Shown: positions 40,679 through 49,307, counted from the first letter of the stretch. The stretch is 64,000 nt of DNA from Ruminococcus flavefaciens 007c (GCF_000571935.1 NZ_ATAX01000026.1:62001-126000), one strand, 5' to 3'. A program made the numbers and translations. Notes: a model not told the origin generated them from the sequence alone.

Positions 40679-40707
40679 TGTAGGGGCGGCGGAACAACGC
40701 CCCTGCA
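40679..40707. repeat. Short inverted-repeat element inside the phage module
   Basis: TGTAGGGGC and GCCCCTGCA outer arms (one G-T pair) in the 55-nt capsid-protease gap. It resembles the longer element at 6343-6418. Confidence 0.5.
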
Positions 40708-40728
40708 AATAATCCGAAAGGAGAAATC

Positions 40729-41559
40729 ATGGATAAAATAACTCTTGATAAGATAAACAGGTTCACGCGAAGAAAACTCACCGGGGACGAGGTATACGTC
40801 TTTTCGGTGATACTCTGTGATAACGACATCGACCGCGACTGCGAACGCTTTTCCGACAAAGCCCTTGAGGCTCTCAAGGACAGCTTCGTGGGCAAAACCG
40901 GCATATTCGACCACAATGCCGCCGCTGTGAACCAGAATGCACGTATATTCGATACCGAGCTGGTCACGGACAGCTCACGCACCACAAAATACGGAGCTCC
41001 CTATAAGTACCTGAAGGCTATGGCATATATGGTCCGCACAGAGGATAACAGGAACCTCATCGCCGAGATAGACGGCGGCATAAAAAAGGAGGTCAGCATA
41101 TCCTGCTCGGCGGCAAAGCGTATCTGTTCGGTCTGCGGAGCTGATAAGAACACCCTTTCCTGCGCCCACATAAAGGGCAGGAAGTACGGCGGTCAGCTCT
41201 GCCACAACGTCCTCGACGATATCACGGACACCTATGAATGGAGCTTTGTGGCAGTTCCCGCGCAGGTCAACGCGGGAGTTACAAAGAGATACAGCGAGGG
41301 GGATATCTCAAAGCCGCGGGATGCGGATACAGAAGCAGCAGATGAGGAGCTGCGCCGCGATATACGCAGACTTGCCTATTTTGCAGGAGGCAGGGCTGCT
41401 GCTGATATAGCCTCATTGTCCGCACAGACTCTCGGTACTCAGCAGCTCATTGCTCTCCGCAAGTCCTTTGAGGCTCAGTGCGGAAAGGGCAGGACAGAGG
41501 TGCAGCTTGCTCCCGCGGAGGAAAAAGCAGAGGCCGCCGATGTCTTTTCCATGAGATAG
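40729..41559 (+). CDS. Phage prohead protease/scaffold-like protein with zinc-knuckle insert
   Basis: A 276-residue protein. The first 170 residues look like a prohead maturation protease: a FDHN segment with His62 and KEVSISCSA with Ser123 or Ser125. Right after comes a C-x2-C...C-x-H...C insert (Cys133, Cys136, Cys145, His147, Cys158), as in several Clostridia phage structural proteins. The C-terminal hundred residues are Ala/Glu-rich and helical, like a scaffold part. AAAGGAG precedes the ATG. The assignment rests on motifs and neighbours. Confidence 0.7.
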   Translation: MDKITLDKINRFTRRKLTGDEVYVFSVILCDNDIDRDCERFSDKALEALKDSFVGKTGIFDHNAAAVNQNARIFDTELVTDSSRTTKYGAPYKYLKAMAYMVRTEDNRNLIAEIDGGIKKEVSISCSAAKRICSVCGADKNTLSCAHIKGRKYGGQLCHNVLDDITDTYEWSFVAVPAQVNAGVTKRYSEGDISKPRDADTEAADEELRRDIRRLAYFAGGRAAADIASLSAQTLGTQQLIALRKSFEAQCGKGRTEVQLAPAEEKAEAADVFSMR

Positions 41560-41569
41560 GAGGAAGGAT

Positions 41570-41938
41570 ATGGATATACAGGAAATAACCGATATTTTCG
41601 AGCTCTTTACTGGAGAGCACAACGGTGAGGAGTACTTCAGCATCATAAACCTTGCAATGTACGAAACAGGCATAATGCTCCGTCAGGGAGCTGACCGCAC
41701 TGATTTCAGGCTCAGTTATCTTGCTGCTGCCATAGCCTATTACAGGCTCCAGCAGATATTGGCCGCAAGAGAGCGTGCAGCCGTTACCTACGGCGGAAAG
41801 GTGCTTAAGGAGTCCATGAATACAGCCTATGAGTATTCAAAGGAGCTTCTCAGGGACTATATGCAGATATGCAGCGACCTGCTCACTGCAAAGAACTTTG
41901 TTTTCAGCAGCTTTTCGGGCAGAGAGGAGGAGATCTGA
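41570..41938 (+). CDS. Small helical phage protein, possible head-tail connector
   Basis: A 122-residue, mainly helical protein (ERAAVTYGGKVLKESMNTAYEYSKELLRDYMQI). Place after protease and before two small beta-rich proteins is where head-completion genes usually lie. No firm family. Its TGA overlaps the next ATG. Confidence 0.6.
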   Translation: MDIQEITDIFELFTGEHNGEEYFSIINLAMYETGIMLRQGADRTDFRLSYLAAAIAYYRLQQILAARERAAVTYGGKVLKESMNTAYEYSKELLRDYMQICSDLLTAKNFVFSSFSGREEEI

Positions 41939-42348
41939 TGTTAAGGGATATAATCAGCGATATAATGGCGGCTTTTGCGGACAAGGAGGTGGATCATGTA
42001 TACAGCGCCTTTGATGCAAGAGCAGTCGCCCGCAAGGGAAGCAGCTATTTTACGGTAGTGGGGATAAGCTCATTCGAGTCCACTGCGCCCATATACTCGC
42101 AGTACACTGTATTTGTGCCATTCCGTGCGGAGATAGAGATAAACGTAACCGCTCCGGAGAAGTTCTCGATGGTGCAGCTCTTAGGTTATTACGATGAGAA
42201 AATAGATCCCGTTATAAGGGATATGGATAGCATGACCTGCCGCCTGAAGAGTATGGATGTAAGATTTGACAGTAATATACAGCGTCTGGTGCTTAAAGTG
42301 AAGTTCTCTGCCGGCGGTATCAGCTCGGCGGAAAGGAGCGTATCATGA
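41938..42348 (+). CDS. Phage-module protein of unknown function, beta-rich
   Basis: A 136-residue protein with alternating hydrophobic strands (TAPIYSQYTVFVPFRAEIEINVTAP; RLVLKVKFSAGG). GAGGAGGA precedes its ATG, which overlaps the stop of the previous gene. It may be a head-tail or tail-tube related protein by position only. Confidence 0.6.
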   Translation: MLRDIISDIMAAFADKEVDHVYSAFDARAVARKGSSYFTVVGISSFESTAPIYSQYTVFVPFRAEIEINVTAPEKFSMVQLLGYYDEKIDPVIRDMDSMTCRLKSMDVRFDSNIQRLVLKVKFSAGGISSAERSVS

Positions 42349-42740
42349 GTACCTATACAGCTCTGACGGAGCGCAGCGCTCTTCCCGTGAATATCGGTGG
42401 AACGGTCATATACTGCGAGAGCTTCCGTATCTCTGCCGCAAGAGTGATGAAGGAGGAGTCCACTGCGGACGGCGGCACTGTCCTTACCAACAGCGCTTTC
42501 CGCAGCAGCAGGCTTGCCTTTACGGGGAGAGTGTGCATAACCGACGATCCCGAGGACATCATACTCGGGTACAACGCCCTTGTGCGTTCCGCTTCGGGGT
42601 TCGGGATCAATTATATGGGGCTCAGCTTTTCGGACTGCCGTATGCTGTCCTATACCCTTGAGGACAAGGGCGGCGAATGGGCAGACGTTACTGTCACGGT
42701 GATGACAGCCGAGCCCGTTATCAGGGAGGTGACGCCATGA
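42345..42740 (+). CDS. Phage-module protein of unknown function, possible tail-tube-like
   Basis: A 131-residue beta-rich protein (PVNIGGTVIYCESFRISAARV; SSRLAFTGRVCITDDP; WADVTVTVMTAEP). The size and strand pattern could fit a tube or tube-terminator protein, but I see no diagnostic motif. It is linked by ATGA overlaps on both sides. Confidence 0.55.
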   Translation: MSTYTALTERSALPVNIGGTVIYCESFRISAARVMKEESTADGGTVLTNSAFRSSRLAFTGRVCITDDPEDIILGYNALVRSASGFGINYMGLSFSDCRMLSYTLEDKGGEWADVTVTVMTAEPVIREVTP

Positions 42741-43669
42741 CGGCATCAGTGAGTATAAGGACAGCAGGAGGGGAGACTCTTGTCGACGGTAAGGTACTGC
42801 ACTTCTCCTTTAAAAAGGATATGTATACTCCCTATACCGTGCTCAGTGCAAAGGTAAGGGCGGTAAGGAGCTCATACAGCGGAGCTGCCGAGGCAAGCCT
42901 TATCCTCGACGGAAGGGTCGTCCATCACGGCCTTATCGACAGTATACGCTGGGAAAAGGCAGCCGGGGAGCAGTTCATGAACGTGAGCTCCAGAGGCTTT
43001 ACATCCCTGCTCACCCAGAATCAGATAGAGCCCGGATTTAAGATGAATATATCCTTCAACGACCTTATGGACGGCTATTACACTCTGCCATACGTCACCC
43101 ATGAGGACAATTCAGACAACAGCAGCTATATCTATGTCCGTCCGAATACCTCCATGTGGGACGCAGTATCGAATCTGTCATACAAGCTTCTCGGCACATA
43201 CCCTTTTATAAAGGGCACGAATACTGTCAGGATAAGTCCTGCTTCAGCTCCCGAGAGCTTTGACCTGCGCAGCAAAAGTCTACTGACAGAGGGCACCGAG
43301 TTGGTGAACAAGCATCTTGCCAGCGGCTATCATATGGCGAATATGGGCGGCAGCTACGGAGAATTCGACCTTATCGACACCGACGCAGCAGCACTGAATA
43401 TCGTGCGTCACAAGTACTTTGACCTGGATATGCGCTTTCTTTACGCGCCTCAGCAAGCTCTGGTATACCGCGACAAATACGATTTCCGCGGTCAGAAAAG
43501 GATATTCTGCTCCTACAGCGGCTATGAGGGAGAGGATCTTTCGGATATTGTCTCCTTCGGCAGCGTGAGCGGTGAGCGTATAGGTTCCGTCTCGGTAAGA
43601 GGCGGAAGCGGCGGTATAGTCACCGAGATAGGAGTGTACACGGATAAATTCCCGAAGACTCTGCCGTAA
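42737..43669 (+). CDS. Phage baseplate-hub-like protein (late-control D/XkdQ type)
   Basis: A 310-residue protein with an N-terminal beta part (SVSIRTAGGETLVDGKVLHFSFKKDMYTPYTVLSAKV) and a middle TSMWDAVSNLSYKLLGTYPFI segment like that of gpD/XkdQ hubs. It is shorter than many hubs and ends right before a strong terminator. No sheath, tape-measure or spike gene precedes it, which is odd because the hub normally caps a long tail. The 42737 start overlaps the previous stop by four bases. Confidence 0.6.
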   Translation: MTASVSIRTAGGETLVDGKVLHFSFKKDMYTPYTVLSAKVRAVRSSYSGAAEASLILDGRVVHHGLIDSIRWEKAAGEQFMNVSSRGFTSLLTQNQIEPGFKMNISFNDLMDGYYTLPYVTHEDNSDNSSYIYVRPNTSMWDAVSNLSYKLLGTYPFIKGTNTVRISPASAPESFDLRSKSLLTEGTELVNKHLASGYHMANMGGSYGEFDLIDTDAAALNIVRHKYFDLDMRFLYAPQQALVYRDKYDFRGQKRIFCSYSGYEGEDLSDIVSFGSVSGERIGSVSVRGGSGGIVTEIGVYTDKFPKTLP

Positions 43670-43675
43670 AAAAAG

Positions 43676-43715
43676 AGCCATAAAGAAGTACATTGCTTCT
43701 TTATGGCTGCTTTTT
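43676..43715. terminator. Bidirectional terminator at the end of the phage module
   Basis: AGCCATAAAGAAG with its perfect complement, a 7-nt loop, then GCTTTTT. It also ends the minus-strand GH74 gene. Confidence 0.88.
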
Positions 43716-43724
43716 GGGGATATA

Positions 43725-46514
43725 TTATTCTTCAGGAAGAGAGGGGATAAGCTTTATGAGATATTTCTGTATGGCAAGTGCGTCGTTGGCGGTCATTCCG
43801 TCAGAGCCGCCGGAGCAGTCTGCATTTTCCTTTCCCTGAACAGTAAGGTGATCGGGAGCTGTTCCGCCGAGGCCGTATTTATTGGGATTTGCAAGAGCCT
43901 GAAGGATGAGTATAGCGTCTGCAAGATCGACCTTGCCGTCGCAGTTTGCGTCGCCGGGATATCTGTACTCTATAATGATATTTGAAGTTGTGGTTGTACT
44001 TGCAGCAGAAGATGCTGTCTTTGAAGTAGTAGTGGTTGTGGTGCTTGTCACAGTTGTGGTGGTATTTGTTACGGGAGGCTTTTCGCTGCCCGAGAGCTTT
44101 CCGTATACGATACCGCAGCCTACTGTGGACATATATACCTTTCCGAACTCGTCCATATCGCCTACAAGGTAGTTGCCGTTGCCTGTACCGCCGTAGATAT
44201 GGTCTGTATTGATACATACCCATGTCTTTCCTGCGTCAGTTGAGCGGTAGATGCCTTCCTTATCGTCCTTTTCGGGCCTTCCGTACATGAACAGGGTATT
44301 TGAACCGCCTGCCTTTTCCGGAGCGCCGTAGCCGATGCACTTTGCGTAATCAACGTTTTCCAGATGTTCCACTGTCTTGCCCTTGTCGGAGATGAGATAT
44401 ATACCGTGATTTGCGCCTGCAAAGGCAACAGTGCCCTTGCCGACATATGCCAGGTCGCCCGTAGATTCAAACTTCCATGTAAGCTCCCAGTTATACGGGC
44501 AGATACGTGTTTCCGAGAAGGTTGCGCCGTAGTCCTCGCTGACGAAGTATGAATAGTGAGCTTCGTCGTAGGTAGGCTCCTTCTTGGACATATCTGATGA
44601 CCAGTATTCGTTGTACTGAGCGCCCGTTGCGTAGACTATCTTTGGATTTTCGGGATCAACAAGAGCATAAACGCCCTTTGTGGCCTTTATTCCGTCGCAG
44701 ACCTTCCATGTTGCGCCCCAGTCGTCCGAGTAGGAAGCTGCGCCCTTGGCACTTGTATTTATGATTCTGTACTTGCCCTTTGAGAGCTCTGTGATGGCGA
44801 GCTTTCCGCCTGTGCAGGCAGGCTTGAAGTTCTTCCATGTCTTGCCGCGGTCGAGAGTATAGTAGCCGCTTCCACTGTTATTGGCGTCGCCCTCGGCTGT
44901 TCTTGCCCATACATCGGTATTCTGGGGGCAGACTGTGATAGCGGAGGTGGAGCCCATGTTGGGTTTGTACTGCTGTGGGATGCTGTCGGCGGACTGATGA
45001 ACGAAGCCGTCGTAGTCGCCGATAGCGGAGAGATCAAGACCGTCTGCTGTACTTACGAAGTCAAGGCTTACACATTCTTCAACGCCGTCGGGCTGGAAGT
45101 AGAACTGTATGTCCTTTTCTGCCCATGCGTTATCACAGGCAAAAACGCCGTTGCCCGATGTGAGGAGAAGTCTGTCGCCCTCGGGATCTCTCGGATCTAT
45201 AAGGATGCCGCTTCCCCAGTGGCAGGCCTTTCCGTATATCCAGTCATAGCCGTTTGTATCAAGGGGAAGTGACTTGAATTTCTTTACGCCTGTTCCTGTG
45301 GAATAATCCGTCTCGCCCTGACCGGGAGTTATGTCCTCCCAGGTCTTTCCGCCGTCTGCCGAACGGAAGAAGTGATCGCCCCAGGCAATGGTGCCTTCAT
45401 TCTCGGGGGTGTTGGGATCGTCCTGTATCCATTCTGTGCCGCACCACTGATCCGACCATACGCCGCAGGTACGTGCAAACATCTTGTTGGGATCGTTTTT
45501 GTCAACCTCGATCATGCCGACGGCATTGTCGGAAACAGTGAGCTTTTCAACCTTTCCCGACGCGATATTGTACTTGTACGCGCCGCCTGAGCCGCCTGCG
45601 AAGGCAAGACCGCCGATATATGTAAAGAAAAGATTTCCGTTGTGGTCGCTGGTTATTGAGAGGGGATAGTTAGTATTTGGAAGAGCCTTTACTGCTTCGA
45701 ACTTGTCGTCCTTCACGCTTGCAACGTGGATATTGGCCTCTCCCTTGACGGAGGTGCCTACATAGACCTTGCCGCCTTCGATATGGATACAGCCGATACC
45801 GTTCTGCTCGTTATAGAGCTTGCTGGGCTCGGTGCCTCTTACCATATGGTCTGTCCATGAAGGGTACTTGAGGGCGCCGGAGAAAAGACCGAGAGCGTCA
45901 TAGCCTTCTACGGGCTTCCAGCTCTTACCGCCGTCAGTTGACTTGATAAGTGCTGATTTGCCGCCGGTTACGTCGCCGCCTGCGTAGATAGTGTCGGTAT
46001 TGTCGGGGTCAATTGCGATAGGCTCGATACACTCACGTCCGTCGCCGTTTCCGTGTACCTGTATCTGGTCTGTGACATCAACAGAGGTAAATGTCTTACC
46101 GCCGTCTGTAGTCTTGAATATCACTGTCTTTGCGTTCGAGAAGTATGCACAGCCGCAGAGGAAGTAAGCTGTCATATCGTCATTGGGATCAATTGCTATG
46201 CCCTTGCAGCTGAGAAGGCCTCTGTCGTCTTCATCGATGAATCCGAAGAGCTGTACCCATCTCTTTTTACTGTAATCATATCTGTATGCTCCGCCTACGT
46301 CGGTACGGAGATACATTTCCTTCTTTCCCGTTACTATGCCCGAAACGAATCCTGCACCGCCTATCTTCAGTGTGTCCCATTCCATTGTTGAAGATATATC
46401 CTTTGATGCTGCGGAAGCGTTAACGATCTTGTCCGATGTGCCTAAAACGGATGAGCTGCCGACGCTTATGCAGAGGGAACAAAGTCCTGCAATAGTTTTT
46501 TTCAATGCTTTCAT
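43725..46514 (-). CDS. Secreted GH74 xyloglucanase with Thr-rich linker and dockerin
   Basis: Endo-acting cleavage of xyloglucan in plant cell walls. The 929-residue protein has a signal peptide (about 1-35), a tandem seven-bladed propeller catalytic part with repeated TTDGGKTF, STDGGKSW and SADGGKTW Asp-box segments, the first catalytic candidate Asp72 in YLRTDVGGAYRY and the second in SAIGDYDGF near residue 500. A Thr/Ser linker (about 825-853) leads to a type I dockerin with two calcium loops (GDANCDGKVDLADAILILQA; ADCSGGSDGMTANDALAIQK). The dockerin means it is a cellulosome component. The next 194 nt upstream hold its own promoter. Confidence 0.95.
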   Translation of the reverse strand: MKALKKTIAGLCSLCISVGSSSVLGTSDKIVNASAASKDISSTMEWDTLKIGGAGFVSGIVTGKKEMYLRTDVGGAYRYDYSKKRWVQLFGFIDEDDRGLLSCKGIAIDPNDDMTAYFLCGCAYFSNAKTVIFKTTDGGKTFTSVDVTDQIQVHGNGDGRECIEPIAIDPDNTDTIYAGGDVTGGKSALIKSTDGGKSWKPVEGYDALGLFSGALKYPSWTDHMVRGTEPSKLYNEQNGIGCIHIEGGKVYVGTSVKGEANIHVASVKDDKFEAVKALPNTNYPLSITSDHNGNLFFTYIGGLAFAGGSGGAYKYNIASGKVEKLTVSDNAVGMIEVDKNDPNKMFARTCGVWSDQWCGTEWIQDDPNTPENEGTIAWGDHFFRSADGGKTWEDITPGQGETDYSTGTGVKKFKSLPLDTNGYDWIYGKACHWGSGILIDPRDPEGDRLLLTSGNGVFACDNAWAEKDIQFYFQPDGVEECVSLDFVSTADGLDLSAIGDYDGFVHQSADSIPQQYKPNMGSTSAITVCPQNTDVWARTAEGDANNSGSGYYTLDRGKTWKNFKPACTGGKLAITELSKGKYRIINTSAKGAASYSDDWGATWKVCDGIKATKGVYALVDPENPKIVYATGAQYNEYWSSDMSKKEPTYDEAHYSYFVSEDYGATFSETRICPYNWELTWKFESTGDLAYVGKGTVAFAGANHGIYLISDKGKTVEHLENVDYAKCIGYGAPEKAGGSNTLFMYGRPEKDDKEGIYRSTDAGKTWVCINTDHIYGGTGNGNYLVGDMDEFGKVYMSTVGCGIVYGKLSGSEKPPVTNTTTTVTSTTTTTTSKTASSAASTTTTSNIIIEYRYPGDANCDGKVDLADAILILQALANPNKYGLGGTAPDHLTVQGKENADCSGGSDGMTANDALAIQKYLIKLIPSLPEE

Positions 46515-46574
46515 TTGTGATTTTCCTTTCTGTTTGTATTTTTGGAAACGTCCACATTTTTATTCTCCGGCTTC

Positions 46575-46604
46575 ATTTTAGCATTTTGAAAATGCCGTTG
46601 TCAA
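46575..46604 (-). promoter_or_regulatory. GH74 promoter with operator-like palindrome in the spacer
   Basis: Minus strand TTGACA (46599-46604), 18 nt, TAAAAT (46575-46580). The spacer holds a perfect 15-bp palindrome GCATTTT-G-AAAATGC (46581-46595), a good place for a repressor. Confidence 0.75.
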
Positions 46605-46709
46605 TGGATTTTCAGCGTTATGACATTATCGGATATAATCTGAATACTATTTTGCAGAACTCAAAAATGAACAATTCTTTAAGCGGTATTCCGTCCTTTG
46701 CGGTAAGAT

Positions 46710-46738
46710 AAAAAAAGAACGCAGTAATAAGACTGCGT
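46710..46738 (-). terminator. Terminator of the candidate RNA
   Basis: Minus strand ACGCAGT/ACTGCGT stem, 6-nt loop, then a near-continuous run of seven T. Confidence 0.85.
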
Positions 46739-46976
46739 CAGACAATTTATAAACAATGAAGATAAATACAACCCCTTGAAAGAAATTATCAATATTAAAT
46801 CCTTTTTCCGTTGAAAGGGCCGGAGAAAGGTGCGGATCTTCATTTGGTGTAGCAGAGAGGAGGCCCATGCCAAGCTGGCGGTATGCCTATAACGCCCACG
46901 ACTGTAACCCCCCTGCCGTGCCCTGGCATCGACTTCCTCTCAGATCTACGATCACGATATATACATATCATATCCC
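46710..46976 (-). ncRNA. Candidate structured non-coding RNA, family not recognised
   Basis: A minus-strand unit of about 267 nt with its own extended -10 promoter and terminator, and no plausible reading frame with a ribosome site. The GC-rich 5' half folds as a long interrupted hairpin: GTAG/CTAC, GAGAGGA/TCCTCTC, GATGCCA/TTGGCAT, and an inner GGCG/CGCC arm. The 3' half is AT-rich and leads to the terminator. It lacks the signature sequences I know for SRP RNA, RNase P RNA, tmRNA and common riboswitches. The GH74 gene downstream has its own promoter, so this does not look like a leader. A 6S-like or raiA-like RNA is possible; I cannot decide. Confidence 0.6.
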
Positions 46977-46982
46977 GCCATT

Positions 46983-47013
46983 ATTATATCATAACCTGTT
47001 CCACACGGTTCAA
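46983..47013 (-). promoter_or_regulatory. Promoter of the candidate RNA
   Basis: Minus strand TTGAAC, 19 nt, TATAAT with an upstream TG (TGATATAAT). The spacer is long, but the extended -10 compensates. Confidence 0.65.
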
Positions 47014-47144
47014 CAAAAAAGCAGCATTTTTCACATTTTTTTGAAAAAAAGTAAAAAAGGCTGTAAATTGCCTTATCAGCGTTGGTTTGCACGGGTGTTG
47101 AAAAAGCTCCTGCTGAATTCTTTACAAAAAAACGTCTTTTTTTA

Positions 47145-47173
47145 TTTACAAACAGTGCATAATGTGATATAAT
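47145..47173 (+). promoter_or_regulatory. Promoter of the two-component system
   Basis: TTTACA, 17 nt, TATAAT with upstream TG. The rest of the 237 nt between this gene and the RNA promoter is AT-rich, with nothing else recognised. Confidence 0.85.
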
Positions 47174-47212
47174 ATCATTGTATATTTTTTTTTAAGGGGG
47201 GCGGCAGTTCGG

Positions 47213-48523
47213 ATGGTCTCTTATCTCCTGGAATATAATTTCATCTCGGCTGCTATGATAATCGGCATAGTCATCATGCTGATCGAAAACCGCAAGGAGC
47301 GTCCCTACGGAACTGAACATATCGCAATAATCGTGCTGCTCCTTTCGGTAATAGTTGTAAATACAGAGATAAAAGAATGGTTTGAAAAGGTAATATTCGA
47401 CGAGAACGTGAATTACCGGGGCGACTCGGCTATGGGCTTCATGTATCTGCGGTCTGCCGTGGAGCATATTCTTTTCCCCATGATAGCCTATATAGAGCTG
47501 CTGCTCATAGCTCCGGTCAAGAAGAAATACGTGCTCTTCATACCCGAATTTATTGTAATAGTCTCGGAGGTCATGAACCTTTGCGGCCTGAAGATAATAT
47601 TCACATACGACAATCACCTGAAATATCATGACGGAGTATTGTTCCTGCTGCCGTATTTCGTAGGTATGATCTACCTTATGCTGCTGCTGAGGTACTCTAT
47701 CGGCTTCCTGCGGGCAAAGAAGATGAGCAAGGGAATAGCCGTTGTATTCATCGTTTTCCTTACGCTGCTGGAATGTTATCTGGAAGCGGCGTACATAGTA
47801 GTCGACCTTATGGACGAGATAGTTGCCCTGGACGTTATCATATTCTACTTCTATCTTGTTGCCATATACCAGAGTGAGACCAAGATCAAGCTCAGGACCA
47901 GTGAGCTGGAGCTGGAACGAAGCAGGAGGCTTCTTACCCTGTCTCAGATACAGCCCCATTTCATGTATAATTCCCTCACTTCTATAATTTATCTTTGCGA
48001 TAAGGATACCTCAAGAGCAAAGAGCGCTCTCATAGACTTTTCGAAATACCTGAGAAAAAATGTTGATGCCATCAGCCGTCAGGGACTGGTCAGCATCAAG
48101 GAGGAACTGGAGCATACAAAGGTCTACCTCTCCCTGGAAAAGCTCAGGTTCGACGAGGACCTTGATATTGAATTCGATATAAAGGACGAGATGTTCATGC
48201 TGCCCGTCCTTACCATACAGCCGATGGTGGAAAATGCCGTGAAGCACGGTATCAACGATTCCGAGAACGGCAGCGGCAAGGTGGTCATATCCACCGAGGA
48301 GATGGAGAACTACCATAAGGTAAGTATCATGGATGACGGAGCAGGCTTTGATGTGGAATCTCTGGCAAAGCTTGATGAAAGTCATGTAGGCATAGCCAAT
48401 GTCCGCAAAAGACTTGAGGACGAGTGCAGCGGAGAGCTTATTATAAACAGTGCCCCCGATAAAGGCACTGAATGTATAATACTTATACCAAAGGAGTACG
48501 GCGATGAAAATTCTGGCAATTGA
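47213..48523 (+). CDS. LytS-like sensor histidine kinase
   Basis: A 436-residue membrane kinase. About seven hydrophobic helices fill residues 1-215; then LERSRRLLTLSQIQPHFMYNSL contains the phospho-accepting His249 of the His_kinase family, followed by an HATPase domain with MVENAVKHGI (N box), DDGAGFD (G1) and VGIANVRKRLE (G2). No periplasmic sensor domain is seen, so the membrane part probably detects the signal. It overlaps the response-regulator start by 20 nt. GGGGGGCGG precedes the ATG. Confidence 0.9.
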   Translation: MVSYLLEYNFISAAMIIGIVIMLIENRKERPYGTEHIAIIVLLLSVIVVNTEIKEWFEKVIFDENVNYRGDSAMGFMYLRSAVEHILFPMIAYIELLLIAPVKKKYVLFIPEFIVIVSEVMNLCGLKIIFTYDNHLKYHDGVLFLLPYFVGMIYLMLLLRYSIGFLRAKKMSKGIAVVFIVFLTLLECYLEAAYIVVDLMDEIVALDVIIFYFYLVAIYQSETKIKLRTSELELERSRRLLTLSQIQPHFMYNSLTSIIYLCDKDTSRAKSALIDFSKYLRKNVDAISRQGLVSIKEELEHTKVYLSLEKLRFDEDLDIEFDIKDEMFMLPVLTIQPMVENAVKHGINDSENGSGKVVISTEEMENYHKVSIMDDGAGFDVESLAKLDESHVGIANVRKRLEDECSGELIINSAPDKGTECIILIPKEYGDENSGN

Positions 48524-49307
48524 TGATGAAAGATTTGCGCTTCAGATGCTTGTTGAAACTATATCGAAAATAAAACCCGAAGCAGAGATCGTTGCTTTCA
48601 GACGGGCTTCGCAGTTCCTTGAATATGAGGACAAGAGCTCTTTTGATGCAGCCTTCCTCGATATACGCATAGGAAAAATGTCGGGCATACAGGTGGCCAT
48701 AGAGCTGAAGAAGCACTCCCCTCAGTGTAATATAGTCTTTGTCACCAGCTATTCGGAGTATGCCTTTGCAGCTATACAAATGCGTCCCAGCGGCTATATC
48801 ATGAAGCCCTATACAGAGGAGGATATACGCAACGAATTTGAAAACTTCAGATACGTCCCCCAGCCCGAGAAAAAGGGCGGCAACAAGCTCAAGGTGCGTA
48901 CCTTCGGGAATTTCCGCGTGTTCGGCAGCGAGGATATACCAATGAAGTTCTCAAGGACCATTTCCAAGGAAATATTCGCATATCTCATTGACCAGTGCGG
49001 CTATCCCGTCACGAGCAGAGAGATTGCGGCAGACGTTCTCGAGGTGGAGGAATTCGACAGGCCGACTTCAAAAAAGGTCTCACAGTATGTCTCGGATCTC
49101 ATAAAGGATCTCGAATTGGCAGGCTACAATAACGTCATAATCAAGCAGAACCGCCAGATCCAGATAAACAAGGAGGCTGTGGACTGCGACCTGTATGACC
49201 TTTTTGCGGGAGATACCGCAGCACTGAATTCCTACCACGGCGAGTATATGATAGATTATTCATGGGCCGAGATAAGCGACTCGGCAGACAGGATAAAGTC
49301 ACTCTGA
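48504..49307 (+). CDS. Response regulator with SARP-like winged-helix output
   Basis: A 267-residue regulator. Receiver residues 1-115: Asp7 and Asp8, phospho-acceptor Asp53 in AAFLDIRIG, TSYSEYAF and MKPYTEEDI with the conserved Lys. The output starts at NKLKVRTFGNFRVFGSEDIPMKF, the usual opening of SARP/AfsR-type winged helices, and goes on with TSREIAADVLEVEEF and KVSQYVSDLIKDLE. Most regulators paired with LytS-like kinases have a LytTR output, so this pairing is less common. Targets unknown; MFS transporter gene follows. Confidence 0.88.
   Translation: MKILAIDDERFALQMLVETISKIKPEAEIVAFRRASQFLEYEDKSSFDAAFLDIRIGKMSGIQVAIELKKHSPQCNIVFVTSYSEYAFAAIQMRPSGYIMKPYTEEDIRNEFENFRYVPQPEKKGGNKLKVRTFGNFRVFGSEDIPMKFSRTISKEIFAYLIDQCGYPVTSREIAADVLEVEEFDRPTSKKVSQYVSDLIKDLELAGYNNVIIKQNRQIQINKEAVDCDLYDLFAGDTAALNSYHGEYMIDYSWAEISDSADRIKSL

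Noticed and set aside
36645-43715. A complete active prophage
   Set aside because: No integrase, repressor, lysis, sheath or tape-measure gene and no flanking attachment repeats were found, so it is described as a module.
46710-46976. SRP RNA, RNase P RNA, tmRNA or a common riboswitch
   Set aside because: None of the signature sequences I know for these classes is present, so the RNA is left unassigned.
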